NCBI GenBank assembly: GCA_910587235.1
Contig: CAJUKD010000031.1
Location: 1-25,987, forward strand
DNA length: 25,987 nt
From: an uncultured Muribaculaceae bacterium
GTDB lineage: Bacteria; Bacteroidota; Bacteroidia; Bacteroidales; Muribaculaceae
Reading direction: 5' to 3'
Made by a program: the position numbers and the translations under genes. The notes under the pieces were generated by a model. The model did not search any database. It was not told where the DNA came from and was given only the letters and a program-made list of their open reading frames with translations. The first letter of the stretch is position 1, and every line of letters starts with the position of its first letter. Shown piece after piece: positions 1 through 7,689 of the stretch.

Positions 1-1922
1 AAAGCGTTAGCGTCAGCTACGAAGACCTCAGCGGCAACAACGAGAACCGCGACGCTTTCTTCCAGACAGTCAAAGACCTCGAGATCAGCGGCCCGATGCA
101 GCAGCCCGTCGAGCTTCGCCGACCCTTCGCCCAGTTCAACATCCTGACCTCCGACCTTGCCGCCCTCGAGGCCGCCGGCACAAGCGTCGCCAAAGTCGAT
201 GTGGCAGTCAAAGGCGTACGCAACAGCCTCAACCTCTACAGCGGTATCGCCGACGGAGCCGAAGACGTGACCTTCACATCCGAGGAACTTCCCGGCCAGA
301 AATACAGCATTGACGGCAAGGAATACGACTTCCTTGCGATGAACTATCTGTTGACAGGTATCGAGCTTGAAGGCAGCGACGTACAGGCCGCCAAGCGCGA
401 GCTGATGGACGCCTCGGCCGTGATCACTTTCGACGCCGCCGATGGCGCCGCCACCACAGTGGAAGTACCCTCTATGCCCGTACAGCGCAACTACCGCACC
501 AATATCTACGGCGCACTTCTGACTTCGCCCCTCGATCTGACAATTGATGTAATGCCCGAATTTTTCGATGAGAACTTAATGCAACTCGGACCTTGGGATG
601 GCGTGACACTCAAAGAGGTTACGCCTGTCCTTGTCGACGGAATAAATACCTACACGGCGACATCAGCGTCGGAATATGCCTGGATATGCCAGAATGTTAA
701 ATCGACAGAGAATATAATTCTCGCCGCCGACATAGACCTCGGCAATCATCCTGCACCGAAAGTATGCAAAGGCATGACATATAGCGCTACATTCGATGGT
801 CGTAACCATACGATCAGCAATCTGTTTATGTCCAATACGTCTTCGTTAGGCGGGGCAGGCCTGATTGTGCTTGCCAAAAATGCCACGGTGAAGAATGTGA
901 CCGTATCGGGCGGTACGCTTAGCGCCGGTGACTATGCCGGAGCTATAGTAGGCAAGACCAACGGCGGCACTACTATCGAAAACTGTCATGTGAAGGATAT
1001 GAATATCTCCGCCAAAAAAGCGGCAGCCGGCATAGTAGGCCGTCTGTATTCTAACGATGACAAAGTGATCGCCTGTACGAACAGCGCTACAATCAGCGGT
1101 GACCAGAAAGTGGGCGGCATAGTCGCTATCACCAATGGCACCAACGTTTCTATCGAAAACTGTACCAACGACGGAGCCGTCAGCGGCGGTTCTGACGGTG
1201 TTGGCGGCATACTCGGCTATGGTAATGCCGTGAATGTGACAGGGTGTACCAACAACGGAAAAATAGGAACAGGTGTTGAAAATCGTGCCGCAGGTATCGT
1301 CGGTTACATCCAGAAGGATCTTACTGTCGAAAACTGTACCAACAACGGCGACATCAATGCTGTTCAGGCCGGCGGCATAAGCGGTCAGGTCGGATCATAT
1401 CAGGTAGTGACATTGACTGATGTAACCAATAACGGAACTATAACAGGCAAGACAATAGCCGGTGGTATAGCCGCAAGCGACGGTACCGGTGAACTTACCC
1501 GTTGTGTGAACAACGGAGCGGTATCGGCAAGCATGGAAAACGGTTTTGCCGGCGGTGTTGTCGGTCAGAAGGTAGGCGGTGCGCTCAATGACTGCAATGG
1601 TGGTTCGGCAGCAGTCAGCGCTTTCGGTGCCGCCCGTCTTGTAAGCGCCGTACTTACCGGACCAGACCGCACGCTTACACTCAACCTTGATGACAATCTG
1701 TATGATGAAAACGACATACAGGCTGTCTTTGTAATGGGGCCTTACACAGCATGGGGCGTGGTAACAGTGGCGAAAGGTACTCTACATGGCGATCCTTGCG
1801 CCGATCTCGGATTGGGAAACACAGTGCTTACAATAAACGACGGAGCATCATGGGATCTTATGGAAGATCCTGTAGGAACCTGGAGCAAAAACAAGACTAC
1901 AGGACTCTGGGTTAAGAAGTAA
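1..1922 (+). CDS. DUF6562 / GLUG-repeat surface protein (5' end outside window)
   Basis: The frame is open from base 3, so the start lies before the window. About 639 residues are visible. Residues roughly 30-185 resemble the DUF6562 domain of Bacteroidales cell-surface proteins: a PFAQFN block, a middle AMNYLLTG block and the ending RTNIYGALLTSPLDLTIDV. From about residue 215 to 550 it carries repeated GLUG-like units of the type ENCTNNGxI...AGGIVG, which build a beta-solenoid in adhesin-like proteins. A short non-repetitive tail follows. The expected site is the outer surface, anchored through an N-terminal lipoprotein signal that would lie upstream of the window; this is inferred. Base composition changes near base 545: codons before it end mostly in C or G, while those after it are more AT-rich. 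No ligand can be named. Confidence 0.8.
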   Translation, partial: SVSVSYEDLSGNNENRDAFFQTVKDLEISGPMQQPVELRRPFAQFNILTSDLAALEAAGTSVAKVDVAVKGVRNSLNLYSGIADGAEDVTFTSEELPGQKYSIDGKEYDFLAMNYLLTGIELEGSDVQAAKRELMDASAVITFDAADGAATTVEVPSMPVQRNYRTNIYGALLTSPLDLTIDVMPEFFDENLMQLGPWDGVTLKEVTPVLVDGINTYTATSASEYAWICQNVKSTENIILAADIDLGNHPAPKVCKGMTYSATFDGRNHTISNLFMSNTSSLGGAGLIVLAKNATVKNVTVSGGTLSAGDYAGAIVGKTNGGTTIENCHVKDMNISAKKAAAGIVGRLYSNDDKVIACTNSATISGDQKVGGIVAITNGTNVSIENCTNDGAVSGGSDGVGGILGYGNAVNVTGCTNNGKIGTGVENRAAGIVGYIQKDLTVENCTNNGDINAVQAGGISGQVGSYQVVTLTDVTNNGTITGKTIAGGIAASDGTGELTRCVNNGAVSASMENGFAGGVVGQKVGGALNDCNGGSAAVSAFGAARLVSAVLTGPDRTLTLNLDDNLYDENDIQAVFVMGPYTAWGVVTVAKGTLHGDPCADLGLGNTVLTINDGASWDLMEDPVGTWSKNKTTGLWVKK

Positions 1923-1961
1923 ATAAAATTATCGCTTGCGCTGAAAAGCAAGTCTGATTAT

Positions 1962-2033
1962 AAAAAAGCTCTGCCGAAGCGTCGGACCGTTTAAGCCTTG
2001 TCTTACGGTCGGCTCAGGCAGAGCTTTTTTATT
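1962..2033. terminator. Bidirectional intrinsic terminator
   Basis: A perfect 14-bp stem (bases 1962-1975 with 2017-2030, AAAAAAGCTCTGCC type) starts with six A and ends with six T, so it can terminate from both sides. A second inner stem pairs 1985-1990 with 2005-2010. It lies between two convergent genes, the GLUG protein and the DUF4136 lipoprotein. Confidence 0.9.
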
Positions 2034-2045
2034 GTGCGGCGTGTG

Positions 2046-2672
2046 TCAGTTGTCGTTGCTGTCGCGGTATTTGGGTAGGACAGGAACCGGGAATTTTGAG
2101 AAAAGGGTCTGTACGGCTTCGGCTATGCCTTTGAGGTCGCGGAACTGGGCGTTGCCGTTTTCGAGTATTGTCGCCACGGAAGCGGAATACAATGGCAGCT
2201 TTTCGCTCATGTTTACGAAGTCCATGGTCAGGACACCTTCTTTGTATATGCCGGTTATGATTTTGGCATTGGCATAATAATTGGACCAATAGTATGGCCG
2301 CGGGTACATGAAATAGGGGTAATAACCGTTGTAATACGGTCCGCTATAAGGGAAATATCCGGGAGGGAGAGCCGGTTCGGTTTCAATCTCGCGGTGCACG
2401 GTCAGGCCGATATTGACAAGCAGAGGCGAATTCGGATCTTCGACAAAGCCGCGTTCTGTCATCTGCTCGCGTATTGCGGCCGTGATATTGTAATATGTCA
2501 CCATCTCCATGCCCGGAGGCAGATGACCGTCGGCGGGAGTGACTATGCGGTAGCTGTGGTATGAAGCCAGGTCGGCATTGTTGTAGACTTCGCTGTTGAT
2601 AAGCGAAAAGGGGCTGCATGATCCGAGAGCCAGCGCTCCGATGCCGATTAGTAGTGAACGGATCTTTTTCAT
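2046..2672 (-). CDS. DUF4136 family lipoprotein
   Basis: A 208-residue exported protein. The N-terminus MKKIRSLLIGIGALALGSC has a charged start, a hydrophobic core and a lipobox (LGSC, Cys19), so it should be lipidated and held in an envelope membrane. The rest fits the DUF4136 family: an early block with YHSYR, then ITAAIREQMTERGF followed by SPLLVNIGL, a Tyr/Pro/Gly-rich middle (about residues 103-133), then a GVLTMDFV block and a C-terminal helix ending near LFSKFP. The family has no established biochemical role. It stands alone, convergent with the GLUG protein and divergent from the LRR gene. No clear TAnnTTTG promoter was found upstream. The lipoprotein call is firm; the family call is likely. 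Confidence 0.8.
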   Translation of the reverse strand: MKKIRSLLIGIGALALGSCSPFSLINSEVYNNADLASYHSYRIVTPADGHLPPGMEMVTYYNITAAIREQMTERGFVEDPNSPLLVNIGLTVHREIETEPALPPGYFPYSGPYYNGYYPYFMYPRPYYWSNYYANAKIITGIYKEGVLTMDFVNMSEKLPLYSASVATILENGNAQFRDLKGIAEAVQTLFSKFPVPVLPKYRDSNDN

Positions 2673-2881
2673 AGTGGGAGAGTCGTTATGGTTGAAACAT
2701 TTGTTTTATATAGGCTGTGCCCTTAGTTTTCAAGATAGAAACACGCGGCCGCAGGCAATTGTTTTATCCGTTTTAAATGGACTTTCAGCCTATGTGCCGG
2801 AGAAACGCCGATAGGGAACGGTTGCAGAAATTGTTGAAAAAATTTTCTTAAAATTACATAAACCTTTTTCGAGGATGTGTT

Positions 2882-2901
2882 GTTTCTATTTCAAATGAAA
2901 C
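2882..2901. repeat. Imperfect inverted repeat upstream of the LRR gene
   Basis: GTTTC-t-ATTT-c-AAAT-GAAAC forms two 9-base arms with one bulged base, 64 bases before the LRR start codon. The divergent intergenic stretch 2673-2964 is otherwise AT-rich, with no gene and no consensus TAnnTTTG box on either strand that I could find. An operator or mRNA-leader role is only a possibility. Confidence 0.35.
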
Positions 2902-2964
2902 AAAAAATTTTTTCGGACAACTGAAAATAAAAACAACAAACTTCAACTATTATAAGCTACTGTT

Positions 2965-4023
2965 ATGAAAAAAATCGCATTATTCTTAGCCCTTGCTCTC
3001 AGCAGCATGGCTGTTTTCGCTCAGAACCTTAATCGCAGCGAACTCAAGCAGCTCCAGAACTTCCTGGCACAACCCGCCGAAAAGCATGCCACAAATGCCG
3101 AAGCGCTAAAAATCACAGACGTAAAGACTCCCGCAAGCTGGGAGGGTGTGACTATAACCGACGGCTGTGTGACGGCTATCGACTGGAAAGGAAAAGGCCT
3201 TGCCGGAACCCTTGACCTGAGCGGTTTCAAATCGCTTGCCAAAGTCGATGTTTCCCGAAATCGCCTTACCGGAATCACACTTGCCGGTGACGCCGCTCTT
3301 ACCGAACTCAACGCATCGCGCAACAGATTGAGCGAGATCAATCTCGACGGTTGCGGACAGCTTGTCAAAGTGTCGCTCAACAATAACCGCATCACCGAGT
3401 TCACGCTTCAGGATGTTCCCTTCGTAAAAAACATCAATATCGCGTCGAACCTTCTGGCCGCTCTCGACCTGCAGGCTTCGTCGACTCTCGAAACTCTCAA
3501 CTGCCAGTCAAACCACCTCGAATCTCTGACCGTGGCCGACTGTACGGCACTTAAGAACCTCTATTGCGGCTATAACAAGCTGACTTCGCTGACCCTTACA
3601 GGTCTGACGAGCCTCCAGAACCTCAATATCGACGACAATGAGATCGCAAACCTGATTGTTTCCGGCCTGCCTTCGCTGAGCACATTCATCTGCTCCGACA
3701 ACAACATGAAGAGCCTCGGAATGCGCGACTGCAAGAACCTGATCGACCTTGTATGTTCCTATAACGATCTGACATCGCTCGAAGTCAGCCAGTGCCCGCA
3801 GCTTCTCTTTGTCGACTGCTCTTACAACGACCTGACGCAGCTCACTCTGAGCAACCAGACTTTCCTGCAGCGTCTGCTTTGCAACAACAACGAACTGACC
3901 ATGCTCGACGTGTCATTCGACCAGGCGCTTACCTATATCAACTGCCGCTACAACATGATTACAGATCTGCGTACGGTAGCCTGCGACAATCTCCGTATGG
4001 TCGCCTGCCAGTGGAATTACTGA
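2965..4023 (+). CDS. Secreted leucine-rich-repeat protein
   Basis: 352 residues. Residues 1-19 form a Sec signal peptide with a signal peptidase I site after VFA (VFA|Q). After a short N-terminal region come about a dozen tandem leucine-rich repeats of roughly 21 residues, from about residue 88 to the end, with consensus L-x-x-L-x-C-x-x-N-x-L-T-x-L-x-V/L-x-x-C. In the later repeats the position after LxxL is often Cys, as in several Bacteroidales LRR families. The chain ends at NLRMVACQWNY, with no C-terminal sorting domain or anchor visible, so it may be periplasmic or released. The TGA stop is followed at once by an in-frame TAA, and then by a strong terminator. LRR proteins bind proteins or glycans; the partner is unknown. 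Confidence 0.88.
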   Translation: MKKIALFLALALSSMAVFAQNLNRSELKQLQNFLAQPAEKHATNAEALKITDVKTPASWEGVTITDGCVTAIDWKGKGLAGTLDLSGFKSLAKVDVSRNRLTGITLAGDAALTELNASRNRLSEINLDGCGQLVKVSLNNNRITEFTLQDVPFVKNINIASNLLAALDLQASSTLETLNCQSNHLESLTVADCTALKNLYCGYNKLTSLTLTGLTSLQNLNIDDNEIANLIVSGLPSLSTFICSDNNMKSLGMRDCKNLIDLVCSYNDLTSLEVSQCPQLLFVDCSYNDLTQLTLSNQTFLQRLLCNNNELTMLDVSFDQALTYINCRYNMITDLRTVACDNLRMVACQWNY

Positions 4024-4047
4024 TAATACAAGCCTCTAAGGCCATTA

Positions 4048-4084
4048 CGTCGCCCCGCCCCTGCACGGCGGGGCGACGCTTTTT
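4048..4084 (+). terminator. Intrinsic terminator after the LRR gene
   Basis: A perfect 12-bp GC-rich stem (4048-4059 with 4067-4078, CGTCGCCCCGCC) with a 7-base loop, followed by CTTTTT. It closes the LRR transcription unit just before the lepA promoter. Confidence 0.9.
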
Positions 4085-4113
4085 GGCGGATAGGCGAAAG
4101 TTTTGTATTTTTG
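4082..4113 (+). promoter_or_regulatory. lepA promoter (Bacteroidetes type)
   Basis: TTTG at 4082-4085, a 20-base spacer, then TATTTTTG at 4106-4113. This matches the -33 TTTG / -7 TAnnTTTG pattern of the Bacteroidetes primary sigma factor. It ends 24 bases before the lepA ATG, which predicts a short leader. The -33 box overlaps the T-run of the preceding terminator. Confidence 0.75.
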
Positions 4114-4137
4114 CAATCTGATTCGTAAACACAGACG

Positions 4138-5925
4138 ATGAAAAATATTAGGAACTTCTGCATAATAGCGCATATCGACCACGGCAAATCGACTCTTGCC
4201 GACCGCCTTCTTGAATATACCGCAACGATCGCCCCCAAGGACATGGAGGCCCAGGTGCTCGACGACATGGATCTGGAACGGGAACGCGGCATAACAATCA
4301 AAAGCCATGCCATACAGATGGATTATGAACTGGATGGCCAAAAGTATGTGCTTAACCTGATCGACACTCCGGGACACGTAGACTTTTCCTACGAAGTGTC
4401 GCGTTCCATTGCCGCGTGCGAGGGTGCACTGCTGATTGTCGATGCCTCGCAGGGTATACAGGCGCAGACGATCTCCAATCTTTATATGGCCATAGACAAT
4501 GACCTGGAAATTATTCCGGTAATCAACAAATGCGACCTTGATTCGGCCAAGCCCGAAGAGGTTGAGGATCAGATTGTGGATCTGCTTGGTTGCGACCGGG
4601 AGGAGATCATCAGGGCGAGCGGAAAGACCGGACTCGGTGTGGAGGATATATTGAGAGCCATCATCGAGCGGGTTCCCTCGCCTAAAGGCGATCCTGAAGC
4701 GCCGTTGCAGGCTTTGATTTTCGACTCTGTTTTCAATCCTTTCCGAGGTATAATAGCGTATTTCAAAATTGTCAACGGCACGATACGCAAAGGCGATTTT
4801 GTGAAATTCGTGGCTACCGGCAAGGAATATAATGCCGACGAAATCGGAGTGCTCAAACTGGAGATGTCGCCGCGTACCGAGCTTTCTGCCGGCAATGTGG
4901 GTTATATAATCTCAGGCATAAAGAGTTCGCGCGAAGTGAAAGTCGGCGACACAATCACGCATGTCAATGCTCCGTGCAAAGCCGCCATCGAAGGCTTTGA
5001 AGAAGTCAAGCCGATGGTGTTCGCCGGCGTCTATCCCATCGAAACCGAGGATTTCGAGAATCTTCGTGCCTCATTGGAAAAACTTCAGCTCAACGATGCC
5101 TCGCTCACCTTCTCGCCTGAATCCTCGGCGGCACTCGGCTTCGGTTTCCGCTGCGGCTTCCTCGGCCTGCTCCACATGGAGATAATACAGGAACGCCTCG
5201 GACGTGAATTCGATATGGATGTAATCACCACGGTGCCTAACGTAAGCTATCGCGTCTACGACAAGAAAGGTTCCATGACCGAGGTGCACAATCCCTCCGG
5301 CCTGCCCGAAGCGACGCTTATCGATTATATCGAGGAACCGTATATCAGTGCTTCGATAATCACCACCGCCGACTTTATCGGGCCTATAATGACGCTCTGC
5401 CTCGGCAAGCGCGGAGAACTGGTCAAGCAGGAATACATATCGGGCAACCGCATGGAGATGACATTCGATATGCCGCTTGGCGAGATTGTGATCGACTTCT
5501 ACGACAAGTTGAAGAGTATATCGAAAGGATACGCCTCGTTCGACTACCATATTCACGATTTCCGCGAATCGAAACTCGTAAGGCTCGACATATTGCTCAA
5601 CGGGGAGAGTGTCGATGCCTTGTCGACGCTTACCCATGTAGATAATGCCGTTACGTTCGGCCGTCGCATGTGCGAGAAACTGAAGGAACTTATACCGAGG
5701 CAGCAGTTCGACATTGCCATTCAGGCCGCTATCGGCGCTAAGATCATAGCACGAGAAACAATAAAGGCTGTCCGCAAGGATGTGACTGCGAAATGTTATG
5801 GCGGTGACATATCCCGAAAGCGCAAACTGCTTGAAAAGCAGAAAAAAGGCAAGAAGCGCATGAAGCAGATCGGTTCGGTGGAAGTGCCGCAGAAGGCGTT
5901 TTTAGCAGTATTGAAACTCGACTGA
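4138..5925 (+). CDS. lepA: Elongation factor 4 (LepA), ribosome back-translocase GTPase
   Basis: 595 residues, the usual LepA length. EF-4 is a ribosome-binding GTPase linked to back-translocation of stalled ribosomes and to translation initiation or ribosome assembly. The G domain is complete: AHIDHGKS (11-18), RGIT (50-53), DTPGH (76-80, with the catalytic His80) and NKCD (130-133). EF-G-like domains II, III and V follow, then the LepA-specific C-terminal domain, rich in Lys and Arg (RKRKLLEKQKKGKKRMKQIG) and ending in AFLAVLKLD. The first ATG is used because the protein begins MKNIRNFCIIAHIDHGKST as in homologues. It is a monocistronic gene with its own promoter. In many Proteobacteria lepA sits beside lepB; here the next gene is nhaA. 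Confidence 0.98.
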   Translation: MKNIRNFCIIAHIDHGKSTLADRLLEYTATIAPKDMEAQVLDDMDLERERGITIKSHAIQMDYELDGQKYVLNLIDTPGHVDFSYEVSRSIAACEGALLIVDASQGIQAQTISNLYMAIDNDLEIIPVINKCDLDSAKPEEVEDQIVDLLGCDREEIIRASGKTGLGVEDILRAIIERVPSPKGDPEAPLQALIFDSVFNPFRGIIAYFKIVNGTIRKGDFVKFVATGKEYNADEIGVLKLEMSPRTELSAGNVGYIISGIKSSREVKVGDTITHVNAPCKAAIEGFEEVKPMVFAGVYPIETEDFENLRASLEKLQLNDASLTFSPESSAALGFGFRCGFLGLLHMEIIQERLGREFDMDVITTVPNVSYRVYDKKGSMTEVHNPSGLPEATLIDYIEEPYISASIITTADFIGPIMTLCLGKRGELVKQEYISGNRMEMTFDMPLGEIVIDFYDKLKSISKGYASFDYHIHDFRESKLVRLDILLNGESVDALSTLTHVDNAVTFGRRMCEKLKELIPRQQFDIAIQAAIGAKIIARETIKAVRKDVTAKCYGGDISRKRKLLEKQKKGKKRMKQIGSVEVPQKAFLAVLKLD

Positions 5926-5944
5926 AAAGTCATGCCGTCGTTTG

Positions 5945-5995
5945 ACGGGGGCGCAAATGTTTGTGCTCCCGTATCTTATGTGCGCCGTTGGCGCA
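5945..5995 (+). terminator. Possible weak terminator or hairpins after lepA
   Basis: Two hairpins follow the lepA stop. The first pairs 5945-5957 with 5960-5972 (two G-U wobbles; the innermost pair must open). The second pairs TGCGCC 5981-5986 with GGCGCA 5990-5995 across a 3-base loop. Neither is followed by a clear T-run, so termination is uncertain and transcription may continue into nhaA. Confidence 0.4.
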
Positions 5996-6060
5996 TGTTG
6001 TCCCAAACTAATGCCATGGAGAGATTGTTGTAATATCATAAATTTTTCCATATCATCACA

Positions 6061-7473
6061 ATGAAAACAAAACAAGCCCCCTCGCGTCCGGACGTAGCGG
6101 CACTCCCGCTGCGGGTGTTTTTCTCTGCCAGCCAGGCTCTGCGACGTCACGCCAGCGGTGGCAATATCCTTATCGCGGCCACGGTTCTGGCTCTTGTCGT
6201 TGCCAATATTCCGGGATTGAACGGATATTATTTCGATTTCTGGCAACAGGAAGTCCGGCTGCAGCTCGGCGACTTCAACTTATTCAGCCATGACGGACAT
6301 CCCATGTCCTTGCTGTCGTTCATCAACGACGCCCTGATGGCTATATTCTTTTTCTCTATAGGTCTTGAAATCAAGCGTGAGATACTTGTCGGCGAACTGT
6401 CGTCGTTCAAACAGGCTCTATTGCCTATCGTAGCCGCCATAGGCGGTATGATATGTCCGGTGCTTGTATATTATTTCATGAGTCGCGGCAGCGATTTCTC
6501 CGGAGGTATGGCTATACCTATGGCTACGGACATAGCCTTTTCCCTCGGCGTGCTTGCCATGCTCGGCAAACGCGTGCCCGTGTCACTGAAGATATTCCTG
6601 ACCACACTTGCCGTTGTCGACGACATAGGCGGCATCATAGTCATAGCCGTATGTTACTCAGGCCATATAGAGTGGATGCTGCTGGTCTATGCCGCAGTGC
6701 TTCTGGGAGTGTTGCTGCTTGGTTCGGTGGCTCATATAAAGAGCAAGATTTTCTATCTGACAATAGGCGGGGTAGTGTGGTTCCTGTTCCTCAATTCCGG
6801 CATACATCCTACGATTGCAGGTGTGCTTGTGGCTTTCTGCGTGCCTGCCACTCCGGTGTTCGCTCCTAAGAAATATGTGAGGATAATACGCGAGAATATC
6901 GCCAACTTTCGTCGCGAGGATGATGAAACGCTTGTGCGGAGAACCATATTGAACCACGATCAGCTCGACTGGCTTAAGCGCATCGAATCGGCATCGGATA
7001 AGGTGATTTCACCGCTTCAGGAACTTGAAGACTCGCTTCATCCGATTGTCAACTTCTTTATAATACCTCTTTTTGCTTTTGCCAACGCGGGCATCCTCTT
7101 GCTTGGCATGGATCCGGCCTCGACTTTCGAAGGCGTTTCGCTGGCAATTATCCTCGGCCTTTTTGCCGGCAAATTCGCGGGTATACTCTCGTTCTCGTGG
7201 CTGACGGTGAAACTGCGTCTGGCTCCCATGCCTGCACATGCCGACTGGCACATGATGTCGTCGGTGGCGATGCTTGGCGGCATAGGATTCACGGTGTCGC
7301 TGTTTATAGCCACATTGTCGTTCAATGCCGCTGTTCCCGAAGAACTCGCGTTGCTTGAACATGCCAAACTCGGTATCGTTACAGGTTCTTTGCTTTCGGG
7401 AATCGTAGGATTCGTCTGGCTGCATTTCACCTTGCCTAAAGGCGAGGCGCCCGACGCCGTGTCGGAAGACTGA
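6061..7473 (+). CDS. nhaA: Na+/H+ antiporter NhaA
   Basis: 470 residues. NhaA exchanges cytoplasmic Na+ (or Li+) for external protons in the inner membrane, supporting salt and pH tolerance. The chain is strongly hydrophobic with about a dozen membrane segments. The family motifs are present: SIGLEIKREILVGEL (99-113), ATDIAFSLGVLAMLGKRVP (155-173), which holds the Asp equivalent to E. coli D133, and LAVVDDIGG (183-191), which holds the Asp pair (187-188) equivalent to D163/D164. It is about 80 residues longer than E. coli NhaA, mainly from a charged insertion around residues 275-325, which seems typical of the Bacteroidetes form. The start ATG follows a 135-base gap after lepA. A TAAATTTT near 6039 is only a poor -7 box. 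It ends at a strong terminator. Confidence 0.96.
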   Translation: MKTKQAPSRPDVAALPLRVFFSASQALRRHASGGNILIAATVLALVVANIPGLNGYYFDFWQQEVRLQLGDFNLFSHDGHPMSLLSFINDALMAIFFFSIGLEIKREILVGELSSFKQALLPIVAAIGGMICPVLVYYFMSRGSDFSGGMAIPMATDIAFSLGVLAMLGKRVPVSLKIFLTTLAVVDDIGGIIVIAVCYSGHIEWMLLVYAAVLLGVLLLGSVAHIKSKIFYLTIGGVVWFLFLNSGIHPTIAGVLVAFCVPATPVFAPKKYVRIIRENIANFRREDDETLVRRTILNHDQLDWLKRIESASDKVISPLQELEDSLHPIVNFFIIPLFAFANAGILLLGMDPASTFEGVSLAIILGLFAGKFAGILSFSWLTVKLRLAPMPAHADWHMMSSVAMLGGIGFTVSLFIATLSFNAAVPEELALLEHAKLGIVTGSLLSGIVGFVWLHFTLPKGEAPDAVSED

Positions 7474-7501
7474 GAAGCGGGACGGTTGAAATATATTATG
7501 G

Positions 7502-7542
7502 ATTGGCTGTATAGGCATTATACAGCCAATTTGTTTTTTTTA
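7502..7542 (+). terminator. Intrinsic terminator after nhaA
   Basis: A perfect 12-bp stem (ATTGGCTGTATA 7502-7513 with 7519-7530), loop GGCAT, followed by TTGTTTTTTTTT. It separates nhaA from the two-component operon. Confidence 0.92.
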
Positions 7543-7554
7543 ACGGTCTGTGCT

Positions 7555-7585
7555 TTTGGTGATTCACATTTGTTTGTTAATTTTG
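7555..7585 (+). promoter_or_regulatory. Promoter of the rprX-rprY-like operon
   Basis: TTTG at 7555-7558, a 19-base spacer, then TAATTTTG at 7578-7585, a full match to the Bacteroidetes promoter pattern. It predicts a leader of about 95 bases before the kinase start. That leader holds two copies of AATTGTTAAC (7591-7600 and 7645-7654), which could be regulator sites. Confidence 0.75.
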
Positions 7586-7689
7586 GCTCGAATTGTTAAC
7601 GAAGTCGGGCGCTCTCGATTTTTTCACAAACAATCATTCATTTTAATTGTTAACAAAACAAAGGTTAATTCGTAAACATCCCGCAACAG

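Noticed and set aside
1080..1600. DNA-level tandem repeats in the GLUG region as a satellite or CRISPR-like array
   Set aside because: The similarity is at the protein level (CTNNG and GGI motifs) with varied unit lengths and varied DNA, so it is a protein solenoid rather than a DNA repeat array.
5071..5637. A 188-codon minus-strand open frame within lepA
   Set aside because: It is antisense to highly conserved EF-4 coding sequence and shows no domain or promoter of its own.
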